Shown here piece by piece: positions 1 through 7,914 of a DNA stretch of 64,000 nt. The DNA is taken from the NCBI RefSeq assembly GCF_009363095.1, contig NZ_CP045295.1, forward strand, positions 868,001 to 932,000, written 5' to 3'. A model generated the notes under the pieces. That model worked only from the letters and a program-made list of their open reading frames with translations, was not told the DNA's origin and made no database searches. The stretch is from Paenibacillus cellulositrophicus. GTDB lineage: Bacteria > Bacillota > Bacilli > Paenibacillales > Paenibacillaceae. Position numbers and translations under genes: made by a program. The first letter of the stretch is position 1; each line of letters starts with the position of its first letter.

Positions 1-954
1 GATGACCGGTACGATCAGACCGTTATCCGTATCGGTTGCGATACCGATGTTATAGTACTTCTTGTAGACGATTTCGTTGTTTTCTTCGTCGATCGTCGCG
101 TTCAAAGCAGGGAATTGACGGCTGGCCGCCACAAGCGCTTTGACGATGAACGGCAGATAAGTGACCTTCGTGCCTTTCTTCTCCGCGATCGGTTTCATGC
201 GGGTACGGAATGCCACCAGCTCGGTTACGTCCACTTCGTCCATGATCGTAACGTGCGGAGCTGTATACGCCGATTTCACCATGGCGTTAGCGATCGCTTT
301 ACGGATTCCTTTGAACGGTACGCGCTCTTCTTCAGCACGCGGATCCGCAGCTGCTGCTGCCGCTGCAGGTGCTGCTGCCTTGTCTTCAGCCTTAGCTGCT
401 GCAGGTGCTGCTGCTTGACCGCCGCCGTTCTTGAAGGCTTCAACGTCTTCTTTAGTCACTTTACCGTTGTTGCCCGTTCCGCTCACTTGCGTAATGTCAA
501 CGCCTTGCTCACGCGCAAACTTGCGCACGCTTGGCGTAGCCAGCACTTCTTTGTTCGGAGCTGCAGGAGCCGGAGCTTGGTCAGCGCCGCCTTCTTTGGC
601 ATCAGCAGGGCTGCTTGCCGCAGGGGAAGAAGTTGTATCCGCACTGCCTTTCGCTGCGTCTGCTTCTTGGGCGCCGTGATCACCGGCAGGAGCTTCCTGC
701 TCAGGCACTTCGCCTTCCGCATCGATAATGGCGACTACTTCGCCCACACGGCACACCTGTCCGTCCTTCGTGAATACTTCCTGTACTGTGCCGTTAACCG
801 GACAAGGCACTTCTACAACCGCCTTGTCGTTCTGCACTTCCATAATGATGTCGTCGTCTGTTACTTTATCGCCGGGCTTGATATGCATTTTGATAATTTC
901 GCCTTCATGCAAGCCCTCTCCCAGTTCGGGGAACCGATATTCAAATTTTGCCAC
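1..954 (-). CDS. pdhC: Dihydrolipoyl acetyltransferase E2 of pyruvate dehydrogenase (partial)
   Basis: This is the N-terminal 318 codons of the E2 core of the pyruvate dehydrogenase complex; the C-terminus lies beyond the window. It transfers acetyl groups to CoA through a swinging lipoyl arm in the cytoplasm. Visible in order are one lipoyl domain (residues about 1-80, lipoyl lysine in NDKAVVEVP), an Ala/Pro/Asp-rich linker, a peripheral subunit-binding domain (about 130-170, starting [16 protein letters not shown]), a second Ala-rich linker, and the start of the catalytic domain. The start is GTG at 954, preceded by a strong GGGAGG, giving [14 protein letters not shown] as in other Bacillales E2 proteins. 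It lies 32 bp behind pdhB in the same operon. Identity is clear from domain order and context. Confidence 0.95.
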   Translation of the reverse strand, partial: MAKFEYRFPELGEGLHEGEIIKMHIKPGDKVTDDDIIMEVQNDKAVVEVPCPVNGTVQEVFTKDGQVCRVGEVVAIIDAEGEVPEQEAPAGDHGAQEADAAKGSADTTSSPAASSPADAKEGGADQAPAPAAPNKEVLATPSVRKFAREQGVDITQVSGTGNNGKVTKEDVEAFKNGGGQAAAPAAAKAEDKAAAPAAAAAAADPRAEEERVPFKGIRKAIANAMVKSAYTAPHVTIMDEVDVTELVAFRTRMKPIAEKKGTKVTYLPFIVKALVAASRQFPALNATIDEENNEIVYKKYYNIGIATDTDNGLIVPVI

Positions 955-986
955 GTTACTACCTCCCTATTGAATGACTGCGATTC

Positions 987-1967
987 TTAGAATTCCATGA
1001 CTTTGTTGACTGCAGCGATGATTCGAGCCGGTGTAGGAAGCCATGTATCTTCGATTTGGGCAAAAGGATATACCGTGTCAGGTCCAGTTACGCGCAGTAC
1101 TGGAGCTTCCAGGTGAAGAATCGCTTTTTCGTTGATTTGAGCAATGACCTCAGCCGCAACGCCGGAAGTTTTTTGAGCTTCCTGTACGACGATGGCACGG
1201 TTAGTTTTCTTGATCGATGTAACGATCGTATCGATATCCAAAGGATTCAGCGTACGCAGGTCGATAATTTCGGCTTTGATGCCTTTCGTTTTCTCAAGCT
1301 CTTCCGCTGCTTTCGTAGCGGTATGAACCATCATGCCGTAGGCGATGATCGTCACGTCGGAACCTTCGCGGACCACGTTAGCCTTACCCAGCTCAACGAC
1401 GTAATCCTCTTCAGGAACTTCGGCGCGGAACGCGTGGTACAGGTTCAAGTGCTCCATGAAGAACACCGGATCGTTGTCGCGGATCGCCGCAATCATCAGG
1501 CCTTTGGCGTCGTAAGGGTTCGACGGCACTACCACTTTAATACCCGGTGTTTGAACGGCCAAACCTTCCAGGGAATCGGTGTGAAGCTCAGCCGCTTTAA
1601 CCCCGCCGCCAAACGGTGTGCGGAATACGATCGGCGCGTTGTAGCGTCCGCCGGAACGGAAACGCATGCGGGCAGCCTGTACAAACATTTGGTCGAGCGC
1701 TTCAAAGATAAAGCCGACAAACTGGATTTCGGCTACCGGACGGAAGCCTTGGATCCCGAGGCCTACAGCTAGGCCGCCGATCGCGGATTCAGCCAGAGGC
1801 GTGTCAAAGACGCGTTCCTCTCCGAATTCTTTTTGCAGCCCTTCCGTCGCACGGAATACGCCGCCGACATTACCTACGTCTTCACCAAACACAATCACGT
1901 TCGGGTCACGCTTGAGTTCCACGCGCAGCGCATCGCGGATTGCTTCCTTCATATTCATTTGTGCCAT
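987..1967 (-). CDS. pdhB: Pyruvate dehydrogenase E1 component, beta subunit
   Basis: With PdhA this forms the thiamine-diphosphate-dependent E1 that decarboxylates pyruvate and acetylates the lipoyl group of E2. The 326-residue length matches Bacillales PdhB. The sequence opens [15 protein letters not shown] and carries the conserved GEDVG and RVFDTPLAE blocks and the C-terminal swivel domain (about 200-326). ATG at 1967 is preceded by an AGGAGG-type site. It sits 54 bp after pdhA and 32 bp before pdhC, so the three are almost certainly one transcript. No missing residues or odd composition were noticed. Confidence 0.97.
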   Translation of the reverse strand: MAQMNMKEAIRDALRVELKRDPNVIVFGEDVGNVGGVFRATEGLQKEFGEERVFDTPLAESAIGGLAVGLGIQGFRPVAEIQFVGFIFEALDQMFVQAARMRFRSGGRYNAPIVFRTPFGGGVKAAELHTDSLEGLAVQTPGIKVVVPSNPYDAKGLMIAAIRDNDPVFFMEHLNLYHAFRAEVPEEDYVVELGKANVVREGSDVTIIAYGMMVHTATKAAEELEKTKGIKAEIIDLRTLNPLDIDTIVTSIKKTNRAIVVQEAQKTSGVAAEVIAQINEKAILHLEAPVLRVTGPDTVYPFAQIEDTWLPTPARIIAAVNKVMEF

Positions 1968-2021
1968 TGCTTCATTTCCTCCTTAAACATTCGTTAAACT
2001 ACGCAAAACGGATCAAACGAT

Positions 2022-3089
2022 TTATTGGAAATCGGCCTTTTGTTCTTCCAAATGTTTCGGTGTTTGTTCGAACATGCTGTCGATCAGGCCGGGAACGGTC
2101 ATTTTTTGCGTCTGTTCCGCTTTTTTGATCTCTTCGTTTACTTTCGCTTTGGCTTCCTCTTTCACGCGGGCCGTGTCTTCATCCGACCACAGGCCTTTCT
2201 TCTCCAGGTACTTGCCGAGGCGCGTAATCGGATCCTTCGCGTTCCATTCGCCTTCTTCGTCCTTCGTGCGGTATTTGGTTGCATCGTCAGACAAGGAGTG
2301 CGGACGGTACCGGTAAGTTACGCCTTCAATCAAAGTTGCGCCTTCGCTGTTTCGAGCGAGCTCAGCAGCTTCTTGAACAGCACTAATAACGGCAAGCACG
2401 TCCATACCGTCGACTTTTACGCCGCGGATACCGGCTGCAACCGCTTTGTGCGCGATCGACAAGGATGCCGTTTGTTTTGCGAAAGGAGTCGTAATGGCGT
2501 AGCCGTTGTTTTGTACGAAGAAAATGACAGGAAGTTTGAAGCGTCCGGCATAGTTCAGGCCTTCGTAGAAGTCGCCCTCGGAAGATCCGCCGTCACCTGT
2601 GTACGTAATGACCACTTGCTTCTGCTTCTTCAGCTTGTAGCCCATGGCAATACCCATCGCGTGCAAAATTTGCGCACCGATAATAATTTGTGGCATCAAG
2701 ACGTTAACGCCCTCAGGAATGCGGCCGCCTTCTTGATGTCCGCGGGAGTACAGGAATGCTTGGTATAGCGGAAGTCCATGCCATACGATCTGCGGCATGT
2801 CGCGGTAGCCCGGGCAGATAAAGTCATCTTTCTCCAGCGCGAATTCACTGCCGACCATCGTCGCTTCCTGGCCGGAAACCGGTGCGTAGAAGCCGAGACG
2901 GCCCTGACGTCCAAGGTTAACAGCACGGTCATCCCAAGTACGTGTAAATACCATACGGTACATAATTTCTTTTAACTGATCATCAGTAAGTTTAGGCATT
3001 TTCGCTTCATTAACAATTTCACCGTCCGGAGAAAGCACGGAAAGCGCTTCGACTTCCTCGGTGTACACTTCATAAGGAACCTTGCTCAT
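2022..3089 (-). CDS. pdhA: Pyruvate dehydrogenase E1 component, alpha subunit
   Basis: This 355-residue subunit binds thiamine diphosphate and supplies half of the E1 active site, linking glycolysis to acetyl-CoA. The ThDP signature is visible as GDGGSSEGDF at about 155-164 ending in VQNN near 182-185, and the phosphorylation-loop region YRYRPHSLSDD is present. I chose ATG at 3089 (MSKVPYEV) because GAGGTG lies at the right distance; a GTG three codons upstream is in frame but overlaps that site. It is the first gene of the pdh operon, with a good sigma-A-type promoter about 55-85 bp upstream. Confidence 0.97.
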   Translation of the reverse strand: MSKVPYEVYTEEVEALSVLSPDGEIVNEAKMPKLTDDQLKEIMYRMVFTRTWDDRAVNLGRQGRLGFYAPVSGQEATMVGSEFALEKDDFICPGYRDMPQIVWHGLPLYQAFLYSRGHQEGGRIPEGVNVLMPQIIIGAQILHAMGIAMGYKLKKQKQVVITYTGDGGSSEGDFYEGLNYAGRFKLPVIFFVQNNGYAITTPFAKQTASLSIAHKAVAAGIRGVKVDGMDVLAVISAVQEAAELARNSEGATLIEGVTYRYRPHSLSDDATKYRTKDEEGEWNAKDPITRLGKYLEKKGLWSDEDTARVKEEAKAKVNEEIKKAEQTQKMTVPGLIDSMFEQTPKHLEEQKADFQ

Positions 3090-3129
3090 TCTCTTCACCT
3101 CAACAAAAAAATTTGAATATCAAGTTCCG

Positions 3130-3244
3130 CTGTTATAGAATTATTATACACCTGTTTTATTCGTTTCGTCAAAGCTATTGCGGATTAAATTTCAAAATAT
3201 TTGCGCTTTGTATGTATAACAGGCGAATGCGTTTTGTATAACAG
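3130..3244. repeat. Repeated TGTATAACAG motif between pdhA and the esterase gene
   Basis: TGTATAACAG occurs at 3213-3222 and again at 3235-3244, exactly 22 bp apart. A partial inverted copy (CTGTTATA) lies at 3130-3137, just downstream of the pdhA -10 box. Two helical turns between copies would suit a dimeric or tetrameric DNA-binding protein, but no regulator can be named. Otherwise the 259-bp divergent gap holds only the pdh promoter; no clear promoter for the esterase gene was found. Confidence 0.35.
3143..3172 (-). promoter_or_regulatory. Sigma-A-type promoter of the pdh operon
   Basis: On the minus strand TTGACG (3172-3167) is followed after 18 bp by a perfect TATAAT (3148-3143), about 54 bp before the pdhA start. 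This is a consensus match only; the transcription start is inferred. Confidence 0.7.
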
Positions 3245-3348
3245 ACAGACTGCTTTGACTGAAACAGGTACAAAATCGGCAAACATGGGTTATAGTAACT
3301 TATTGTTTTCCCGATTGCAAAAATTAACCGCACGAAAGGTGATCATGA

Positions 3349-4080
3349 ATGACGGATTCAAAATACTTGAAACGAACCATTCACAAGGAACAACTGGAGA
3401 GCCGCTTTTTGAATGAAAGCCGTAACCTGCGCGTATATCTGCCGCCCGGCTACCACGAGGTCGTCAGCTATCCGGTCGTCTACTGCCAGGATGGCGAGGA
3501 ATTTTTTAATTTCGGCCGGATCGCGACCATCGCCAATCAGCTGATTCTGGACGATCTCGCCGAACCCTTCATCGTCGTAGGCGTCGAGGTCGACACCTCC
3601 GTGCGAACCGAAGAATATGCGCCGTTCGGCAGCCGGTTCGAGGCCTACACCCGGTGCTTTGCCGAAGAAATTATTCCCTTCATCGAGCAAAAATATCCCG
3701 TGCGGCAAGACCCCGGGCAGCGCGTGCTGGCCGGCGACTCGCTGGGAGGATGCGTTTCGCTCCACCTGGCTATGAACTATCCGGAGATGTTTCACCGGAT
3801 TATCAGCTTGTCCGGCGCTTACTATACGGACACCCAGGAAATCGTAGCCGAAAACGATGACTTGTCCTGGCTCGATGTCTACATGATCGTCGGCCTGCAG
3901 GAAACCCATTTTGAGAGCGACCTTGGAGTCTACAACTTCGTCGAGATTAACCGAAGCATGAAAGAACTGCTGTTGGACCGCGGTGCAACCGTTCGGTATA
4001 CCGAGAAAGACGGCAAGCATATTTGGGGCTTCTGGCAAAAAGAACTGCCGGATGCACTGCTCTATTTTCTTCGCGCCTGA
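3349..4080 (+). CDS. Putative esterase, alpha/beta hydrolase (PF00756-like)
   Basis: This 243-residue cytoplasmic alpha/beta hydrolase resembles the putative esterase / enterochelin-esterase-like family. The nucleophile elbow is GDSLGG (Ser at about 129), an acidic residue lies in the loop after SLSGAYY, and the likely catalytic His is in DGKHIWGFW near the C-terminus. There is no signal peptide. The substrate cannot be told from sequence; relatives hydrolyse siderophore, acyl or formyl-glutathione esters. ATG at 3349 follows AAAGGTGA; an overlapping ATG at 3345 is in another frame. The gene is divergent from pdhA and ends at a hairpin, so it looks monocistronic. Confidence 0.8.
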   Translation: MTDSKYLKRTIHKEQLESRFLNESRNLRVYLPPGYHEVVSYPVVYCQDGEEFFNFGRIATIANQLILDDLAEPFIVVGVEVDTSVRTEEYAPFGSRFEAYTRCFAEEIIPFIEQKYPVRQDPGQRVLAGDSLGGCVSLHLAMNYPEMFHRIISLSGAYYTDTQEIVAENDDLSWLDVYMIVGLQETHFESDLGVYNFVEINRSMKELLLDRGATVRYTEKDGKHIWGFWQKELPDALLYFLRA

Positions 4081-4105
4081 CCCATTACCCTCTATTGAAC
4101 AGCAC

Positions 4106-4174
4106 AAAGGTGAACATGTTCCGGTATGAATGCTAATGCAGCAGCCACAGCTCAGCCGACGTTCACCTTTTTTT
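4106..4174 (+). terminator. Terminator after the esterase gene
   Basis: Two perfect 10-bp arms (4106-4115 and 4161-4170, AAAGGTGAAC and its complement) are followed by a T run to 4174. The loop is unusually long, about 45 nt, so efficiency is uncertain. Confidence 0.55.
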
Positions 4175-4277
4175 ATCCCCGCAAGTGGTTACGCTTTCAA
4201 TTCCAGCCTGAAAAAACGGCAGAGCGCCTGCCGCTTTCCTTTTTTGATCATTGCCTCGTTCGGGCGTGTCTTTTCTA

Positions 4278-4742
4278 TTATAGCTTTTCTTGGCATATTT
4301 TGTCCAAAAGTACCTGGCAGCCCGCGTCCATCAATTCGTAAACCTGCTCGAAATTCCCCGTATAATAAGGGTCCGGCACTTCGCGAAGCTCATGATCCGG
4401 CAGCAGATCCATGAACTTCAGGACGGTCGCCTGTTCTCCCCCCGGAAGCTTGCGCAGGTTCGCCGCGTTGCTGTCATCCATGCAGACGATGTAGTCGAAG
4501 GTTTCGAAATCGCTGCTCGCGACCTGCCTCGCCTTCATTCCCGCATAACTGATCTTGTACTGATCCAGCATCCGCCGGGTTCCTTCATGCGGAATCTTGC
4601 CGAGGTGCCAGTCTCCCGTGCCTGCGGAATCCACGTTGATCTTTCCTTCCAGCCCTGCCTCGCCCACTTTATGTCTCAAGATCGCCTCAGCCATCGGTGA
4701 GCGGCAAATGTTGCCCAAACAAACAAATAAAACGGAAATCAT
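4278..4742 (-). CDS. Low-molecular-weight protein tyrosine phosphatase
   Basis: This 154-residue cytoplasmic phosphatase is of the YfkJ type. The P-loop CLGNICRS holds the nucleophile Cys8 and Arg14, and the general acid Asp124 lies in DPYYTG. The family removes phosphate from tyrosine or arginine residues of proteins; which one this enzyme prefers is not readable from sequence. ATG at 4742 is preceded by AGGAGG. It lies 21 bp after the TRIC-type membrane protein gene and is probably cotranscribed with it. Confidence 0.9.
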   Translation of the reverse strand: MISVLFVCLGNICRSPMAEAILRHKVGEAGLEGKINVDSAGTGDWHLGKIPHEGTRRMLDQYKISYAGMKARQVASSDFETFDYIVCMDDSNAANLRKLPGGEQATVLKFMDLLPDHELREVPDPYYTGNFEQVYELMDAGCQVLLDKICQEKL

Positions 4743-4763
4743 GTAAGTCTCGTCCTCCTAGCT

Positions 4764-5423
4764 TTATGCTGATTCCTTGTGCCGCTCGTCGCGGATGACG
4801 GGCTGTATGGCAGATGGCTGCAGCGAACGCCGCGGGAGCTTCCATTTATAAAAAACAGACAGCATCCGGAACACCACCACCGCCGCAAACAAAACGATCA
4901 CTTCCAGTGTAGTCTGGATCCAATGCAGTCCGATGGCTACCCCGGCCAGCATCGCCCACACGGCATATATTTCATCTCGAAGGACAAGCGGCTTCCTTCC
5001 GGCGAGCAGGTCCCGGATAATTCCTCCCCCAATGCCCGTCAACACGGCGGCAACAACGACCGCGCTGAGCGGATGATGCATGTTGGCTGCATACAATGCG
5101 CCTTGGATCGCGAAGGCTGACAATCCCACCGCATCCAGCAGCGCCTCCGCCCTCTTCCAATGCCTGATCCAGTTTACAGGCAGCAGGAAAGCGACGATCA
5201 CCGCCACGATCGCCAATTTGATCAGCAGTCCCTGGCTCCAGAGCGTCGTCACCGGCACACCGATCAGCACATTGCGGATGACCCCGCCCCCGAAGGCAGT
5301 CACCAGGCCGAGAACCAAAATTCCCAAAATGTCGTACTCTTCCTCCATGGCTACGAGCGCACCGGACATGGCGAAAGCGATGGTGCCGATCATGCTGAAT
5401 AGTTCAAAAACGTGCATGTCCAC
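4764..5423 (-). CDS. TRIC-family cation channel (UPF0126, YvgT-like)
   Basis: This 219-residue integral membrane protein has about seven hydrophobic segments. Two internally repeated halves each carry the family signature, GGGVIRN at about 45 and GGGIIRD at about 132. Prokaryotic TRIC proteins are trimeric, mostly potassium-permeable channels; glycine uptake has also been proposed for some members. The likely start is GTG at 5423, about 11 nt after GAGAGG; an ATG two codons later is possible. The C-terminal tail (about 190-219) is basic and cytosolic. It is followed closely by the phosphatase gene. Confidence 0.85.
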   Translation of the reverse strand: MDMHVFELFSMIGTIAFAMSGALVAMEEEYDILGILVLGLVTAFGGGVIRNVLIGVPVTTLWSQGLLIKLAIVAVIVAFLLPVNWIRHWKRAEALLDAVGLSAFAIQGALYAANMHHPLSAVVVAAVLTGIGGGIIRDLLAGRKPLVLRDEIYAVWAMLAGVAIGLHWIQTTLEVIVLFAAVVVFRMLSVFYKWKLPRRSLQPSAIQPVIRDERHKESA

Positions 5424-5482
5424 TTTATTTCTGACCTCTCCCTAACATATGCTGTCATCCATTGTAGCCGCTGCCGGCCGAA

Positions 5483-5511
5483 TTGTGCAACCATCTATTC
5501 TGATTTATACT
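5483..5511 (+). promoter_or_regulatory. Promoter of the thiamine pyrophosphokinase gene
   Basis: TTGTGC (5483-5488), a 17-bp spacer and TATACT (5506-5511) form a reasonable sigma-A promoter upstream of thiN. Transcription should begin near 5518, immediately before the hairpin at 5523. Confidence 0.5.
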
Positions 5512-5522
5512 AGAATAACTTC

Positions 5523-5558
5523 CAAGCCCTTTCGATAAACAGCGAATTAAAGGGCTTG
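5523..5558 (+). promoter_or_regulatory. 5' leader hairpin of thiN mRNA
   Basis: CAAGCCCTTT (5523-5532) and AAAGGGCTTG (5549-5558) form a perfect 10-bp stem with a 16-nt loop at the predicted 5' end of the thiN transcript. No T run follows, so it is not an intrinsic terminator. A 5' stabilising stem or a protein site is possible. It is too short for a TPP riboswitch and lacks its conserved CUGAGA element. Confidence 0.45.
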
Positions 5559-5595
5559 CCAAGAGCCGTCAATGCGACAATCGGAGGTAAATAGG

Positions 5596-6237
5596 ATGGA
5601 ACAGAAACGGGTATTGATCTTTTCCGGAGGCGATCTGCACAAGCAGTACTTGAAGGAAATCAGGCCTTCCGACTTTTTGATCGGTGCCGACCGGGGAGCG
5701 TTATTTTTAATAGAAAACAATTATAAGCCTGATCTGGCTGTGGGCGATTTTGACTCCATATCTCCGGCCGATTTGCAAAAGGTTAGAAGCGGCAGCAAGC
5801 AGCTCATCGATTGCGATCCCATCGACAAGGATTTGACCGATACAGAGCTTGCGCTGGACCTCGCCATCAAAGAACAGCCGGATATCATTCTGCTGATGGG
5901 GGTGACAGGATCCAGGCTCGACCACACGTTAGCCAATATTCAGATGATGAACCGGGTATTGCAGCACCACATCTCCTGCGCCCTGCTGGACCGTAACAAT
6001 TATATGACACTCACCGGCTCTTCCATTGAGGTCCAGGACAGAGGGTACAAGTATGTTTCCCTGCTGCCCATGACCCCCGAAGTGACCGGAATTACATTAA
6101 CAGGATTCCAATACCCCTTGGACAACGCCACGCTTAAAATGGGAGAATCCCTCGGCATCAGCAACCAATTAACCGATTCCCAAGGCACAATCACCGTGGA
6201 AGGCGGACTCCTGCTGGTCATCCAAAGCAATGATTAA
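5596..6237 (+). CDS. thiN: Thiamine pyrophosphokinase
   Basis: This 213-residue enzyme transfers pyrophosphate from ATP to thiamine, giving the cofactor used by PdhA/B. Family features visible are GADRGALFL and VGDFDSISP in the N-terminal half, DKDLTDTELAL for nucleotide and Mg binding, GSRLDHTLANI, and a C-terminal beta domain ending in GTITVEGGLLLVIQ. I chose ATG at 5596 because GGAGG lies 8 nt upstream; an in-frame ATG at 5572 lacks a site. It is monocistronic, with its own promoter and a strong terminator. Confidence 0.93.
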   Translation: MEQKRVLIFSGGDLHKQYLKEIRPSDFLIGADRGALFLIENNYKPDLAVGDFDSISPADLQKVRSGSKQLIDCDPIDKDLTDTELALDLAIKEQPDIILLMGVTGSRLDHTLANIQMMNRVLQHHISCALLDRNNYMTLTGSSIEVQDRGYKYVSLLPMTPEVTGITLTGFQYPLDNATLKMGESLGISNQLTDSQGTITVEGGLLLVIQSND

Positions 6238-6301
6238 ATTAGCAGCAGCTTTTGTTTGACAACAATTTTGTAACCTAAATGAAATGTTGCAAAAAACAAT
6301 G

Positions 6302-6330
6302 AAAACCCTTGATTTATCAAGGGTTTTTTT
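6302..6330 (+). terminator. Terminator of thiN
   Basis: A 12-bp near-perfect hairpin (6302-6313 with 6316-6327) carries AAAACCCTTGAT and its complement and runs into seven Ts. It is a strong intrinsic terminator. Confidence 0.9.
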
Positions 6331-6462
6331 ATTTGCTTCAAGGATGGATAAATGTATTTCTTAATTTTTTGTAACTTTTAATCGTTTTTTAATAAAAGCC
6401 CATTTCTCTTACAGCCACAACGTTTTGTTACACATCATCCAGAATTTAGGTTGTTTCAAAGC

Positions 6463-6471
6463 TGTTATACT
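6463..6471 (+). promoter_or_regulatory. Extended -10 promoter of the NlpC/P60 gene
   Basis: TGTTATACT at 6463-6471 is an extended -10 element (TGn plus TATACT). No good -35 is seen 16-18 bp upstream, as is common for extended -10 promoters. It lies about 45 bp before the gene's start. Confidence 0.45.
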
Positions 6472-6515
6472 CGGAGACGAGCTTGAGAGAAAACGAAATT
6501 TGGAGGTAATACAAC

Positions 6516-7034
6516 ATGAACAAACAACTGATCCAAAAAGTAGTAACCGTAGGGTTATGTGCATCTATAGGTTTTGGTGGAATGATCGCAACGAGCGCAC
6601 AGGTAACGGAAGCCTCTGCAGCTAATACTCAAGTTGCAACGACATCGACAACGACTGGACAAAAAGTCGTAAATTACGGAAAACAATATATGGGTACTCC
6701 ATACAAGTTCGGCGCTTCGACCAGCACAACAAGAAATTTTGACTGCTCTTCTTTTATGAAGCATATCTTTAAGAAGTACGGCGTAAACTTGCCGCGTACT
6801 TCTGTGGCGCAATCCAAAGTCGGAAAAGCCGTATCGAAAGCAAACCTGAAGCCCGGAGATCTTGTGTTCTTCTCCAGCGGCAGCAGAGCCAACGGACATA
6901 ACGTAACTCACGTAGCGGTGTATGCCGGCAACGGTAAAATTCTGCACACGTACGGTTCTCCCGGCGTAACGATTTCCGATCTGAACTCCGGCAACTGGAA
7001 GAGAACTTATCTGAAAGCACGCCGCGTACTGTAG
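6516..7034 (+). CDS. Secreted NlpC/P60 family cell-wall hydrolase
   Basis: This 172-residue exported protein probably cleaves stem peptides of peptidoglycan. A signal peptide occupies residues 1-35 (basic start MNKQLIQK, hydrophobic core, ASA-A cleavage region). After a Thr-rich linker comes one NlpC/P60 domain with the catalytic Cys77 in NFDCSSF, His132 in THVAVY and the third polar residue His144. There is no LysM, SH3 or other wall-binding domain, so it is a minimal family member. The start follows TGGAGG. It has its own promoter and terminator. A housekeeping or competence-related wall role is inference. Confidence 0.9.
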   Translation: MNKQLIQKVVTVGLCASIGFGGMIATSAQVTEASAANTQVATTSTTTGQKVVNYGKQYMGTPYKFGASTSTTRNFDCSSFMKHIFKKYGVNLPRTSVAQSKVGKAVSKANLKPGDLVFFSSGSRANGHNVTHVAVYAGNGKILHTYGSPGVTISDLNSGNWKRTYLKARRVL

Positions 7035-7055
7035 GTTATAATAGACATCAACATG

Positions 7056-7093
7056 GAAGGCCGGTAGTCCTGTAGGACTATTGGCCTTCTTTT
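7056..7093 (+). terminator. Terminator of the NlpC/P60 gene
   Basis: GAAGGCC (7056-7062) and GGCCTTC (7083-7089) enclose an inner TAGTCC/GGACTA stem, and TTTT follows. The hairpin overlaps the 3' end of the convergent regulator gene. Confidence 0.8.
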
Positions 7094-7767
7094 ATTATAT
7101 AACCCACTCCGCGCACGGTGTGAATCAGTTTTTGCTTAAATCCGCGGTCAACCTTTTTCCTCAAATGCCGGATATATACATCCACGACATTGGTCACCAT
7201 ATGAAATTCGAATTCCCATACATACTTCAAGATGTCCTCACGGCTGCACACTTGGTTCACGTGCCTGGCCAGGTACAGCAGCAGGTCATATTCTTTTGCG
7301 GTCAGTTCAATGGGGATACCACCGCGCGCTACCGTTCGGCTCTTTGGTTCGATGTCCAGGTCGGCAATCGTGACCGTCTGTCCGTACTGTTCTTCGATCA
7401 GCCCGAACAGCGACAGCAAATTGCGGATCCGGGCCAGCAGTTCGTCGGTGTCGGCAGGCTTTTTCAGCACGTCGTTTGCGCCTGCACGGAAAAGCCTGGA
7501 CACAGGCAGGTCCATATCGGACGGCGTCAAAACGACGGCGGGGAAGCGCCGGCCCTTCTGCTCACGCTGGACGGTGCGAATGAGCCGGGTCAAAGGCACA
7601 GCGGAATCGGTCAAATCCATGAGCAGCAGGTCGACCGGATGGCTGCGCGAGTATTGAGCAGCTTCTTCTTCGTCCACAGCAATATATAGTTCGAACCGCT
7701 CTTCCAAAAGAGCGTCTACGACCTCACTGTCCCTCGCCAGTCCCATAGCCAGGATGCTTTCGTGCAT
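7078..7767 (-). CDS. Orphan OmpR-type response regulator with atypical receiver
   Basis: This 229-residue protein has a receiver domain (about 1-115) and an OmpR/PhoB winged-helix DNA-binding domain (about 128-229, ending in TVRGVGYIIKE). The phosphoacceptor position Asp51 (LLLMDLTD), Thr81 and Lys102 are present. However, the N-terminal strand reads SILAMGLARDS and lacks the paired acidic residues that normally bind Mg. Phosphorylation may therefore be weak or absent. No histidine kinase gene is adjacent. ATG at 7767 follows GGTGGG. The target genes are unknown. Confidence 0.85.
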   Translation of the reverse strand: MHESILAMGLARDSEVVDALLEERFELYIAVDEEEAAQYSRSHPVDLLLMDLTDSAVPLTRLIRTVQREQKGRRFPAVVLTPSDMDLPVSRLFRAGANDVLKKPADTDELLARIRNLLSLFGLIEEQYGQTVTIADLDIEPKSRTVARGGIPIELTAKEYDLLLYLARHVNQVCSREDILKYVWEFEFHMVTNVVDVYIRHLRKKVDRGFKQKLIHTVRGVGYIIKEGQ

Positions 7768-7863
7768 GTCAGCCCACCGACTTTTTTAGTATTGATAATG
7801 TGCGGTCAGAACCGCTTGCTCCGGCGAGCACGCCGGTTGTTTCCCTTTAGGGTGGCCACAAAA

Positions 7864-7891
7864 TAAAAAACCATTCCGGAGTACGGAATGG
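7864..7891 (-). terminator. Terminator of the ThiF/MoeB-type gene
   Basis: On the minus strand CCATTCCG (7891-7884) pairs with CGGAATGG (7878-7871) and is followed by a T-rich tract. It is a strong intrinsic terminator between this gene and the response regulator gene. Confidence 0.85.
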
Positions 7892-7914
7892 TCTGATTTT
7901 GAAAATGATGCCTT

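Noticed and set aside
5512..5595. TPP riboswitch before thiN
   Set aside because: Only a single 10-bp hairpin is present; the CUGAGA element and second stem of the TPP motif are absent.
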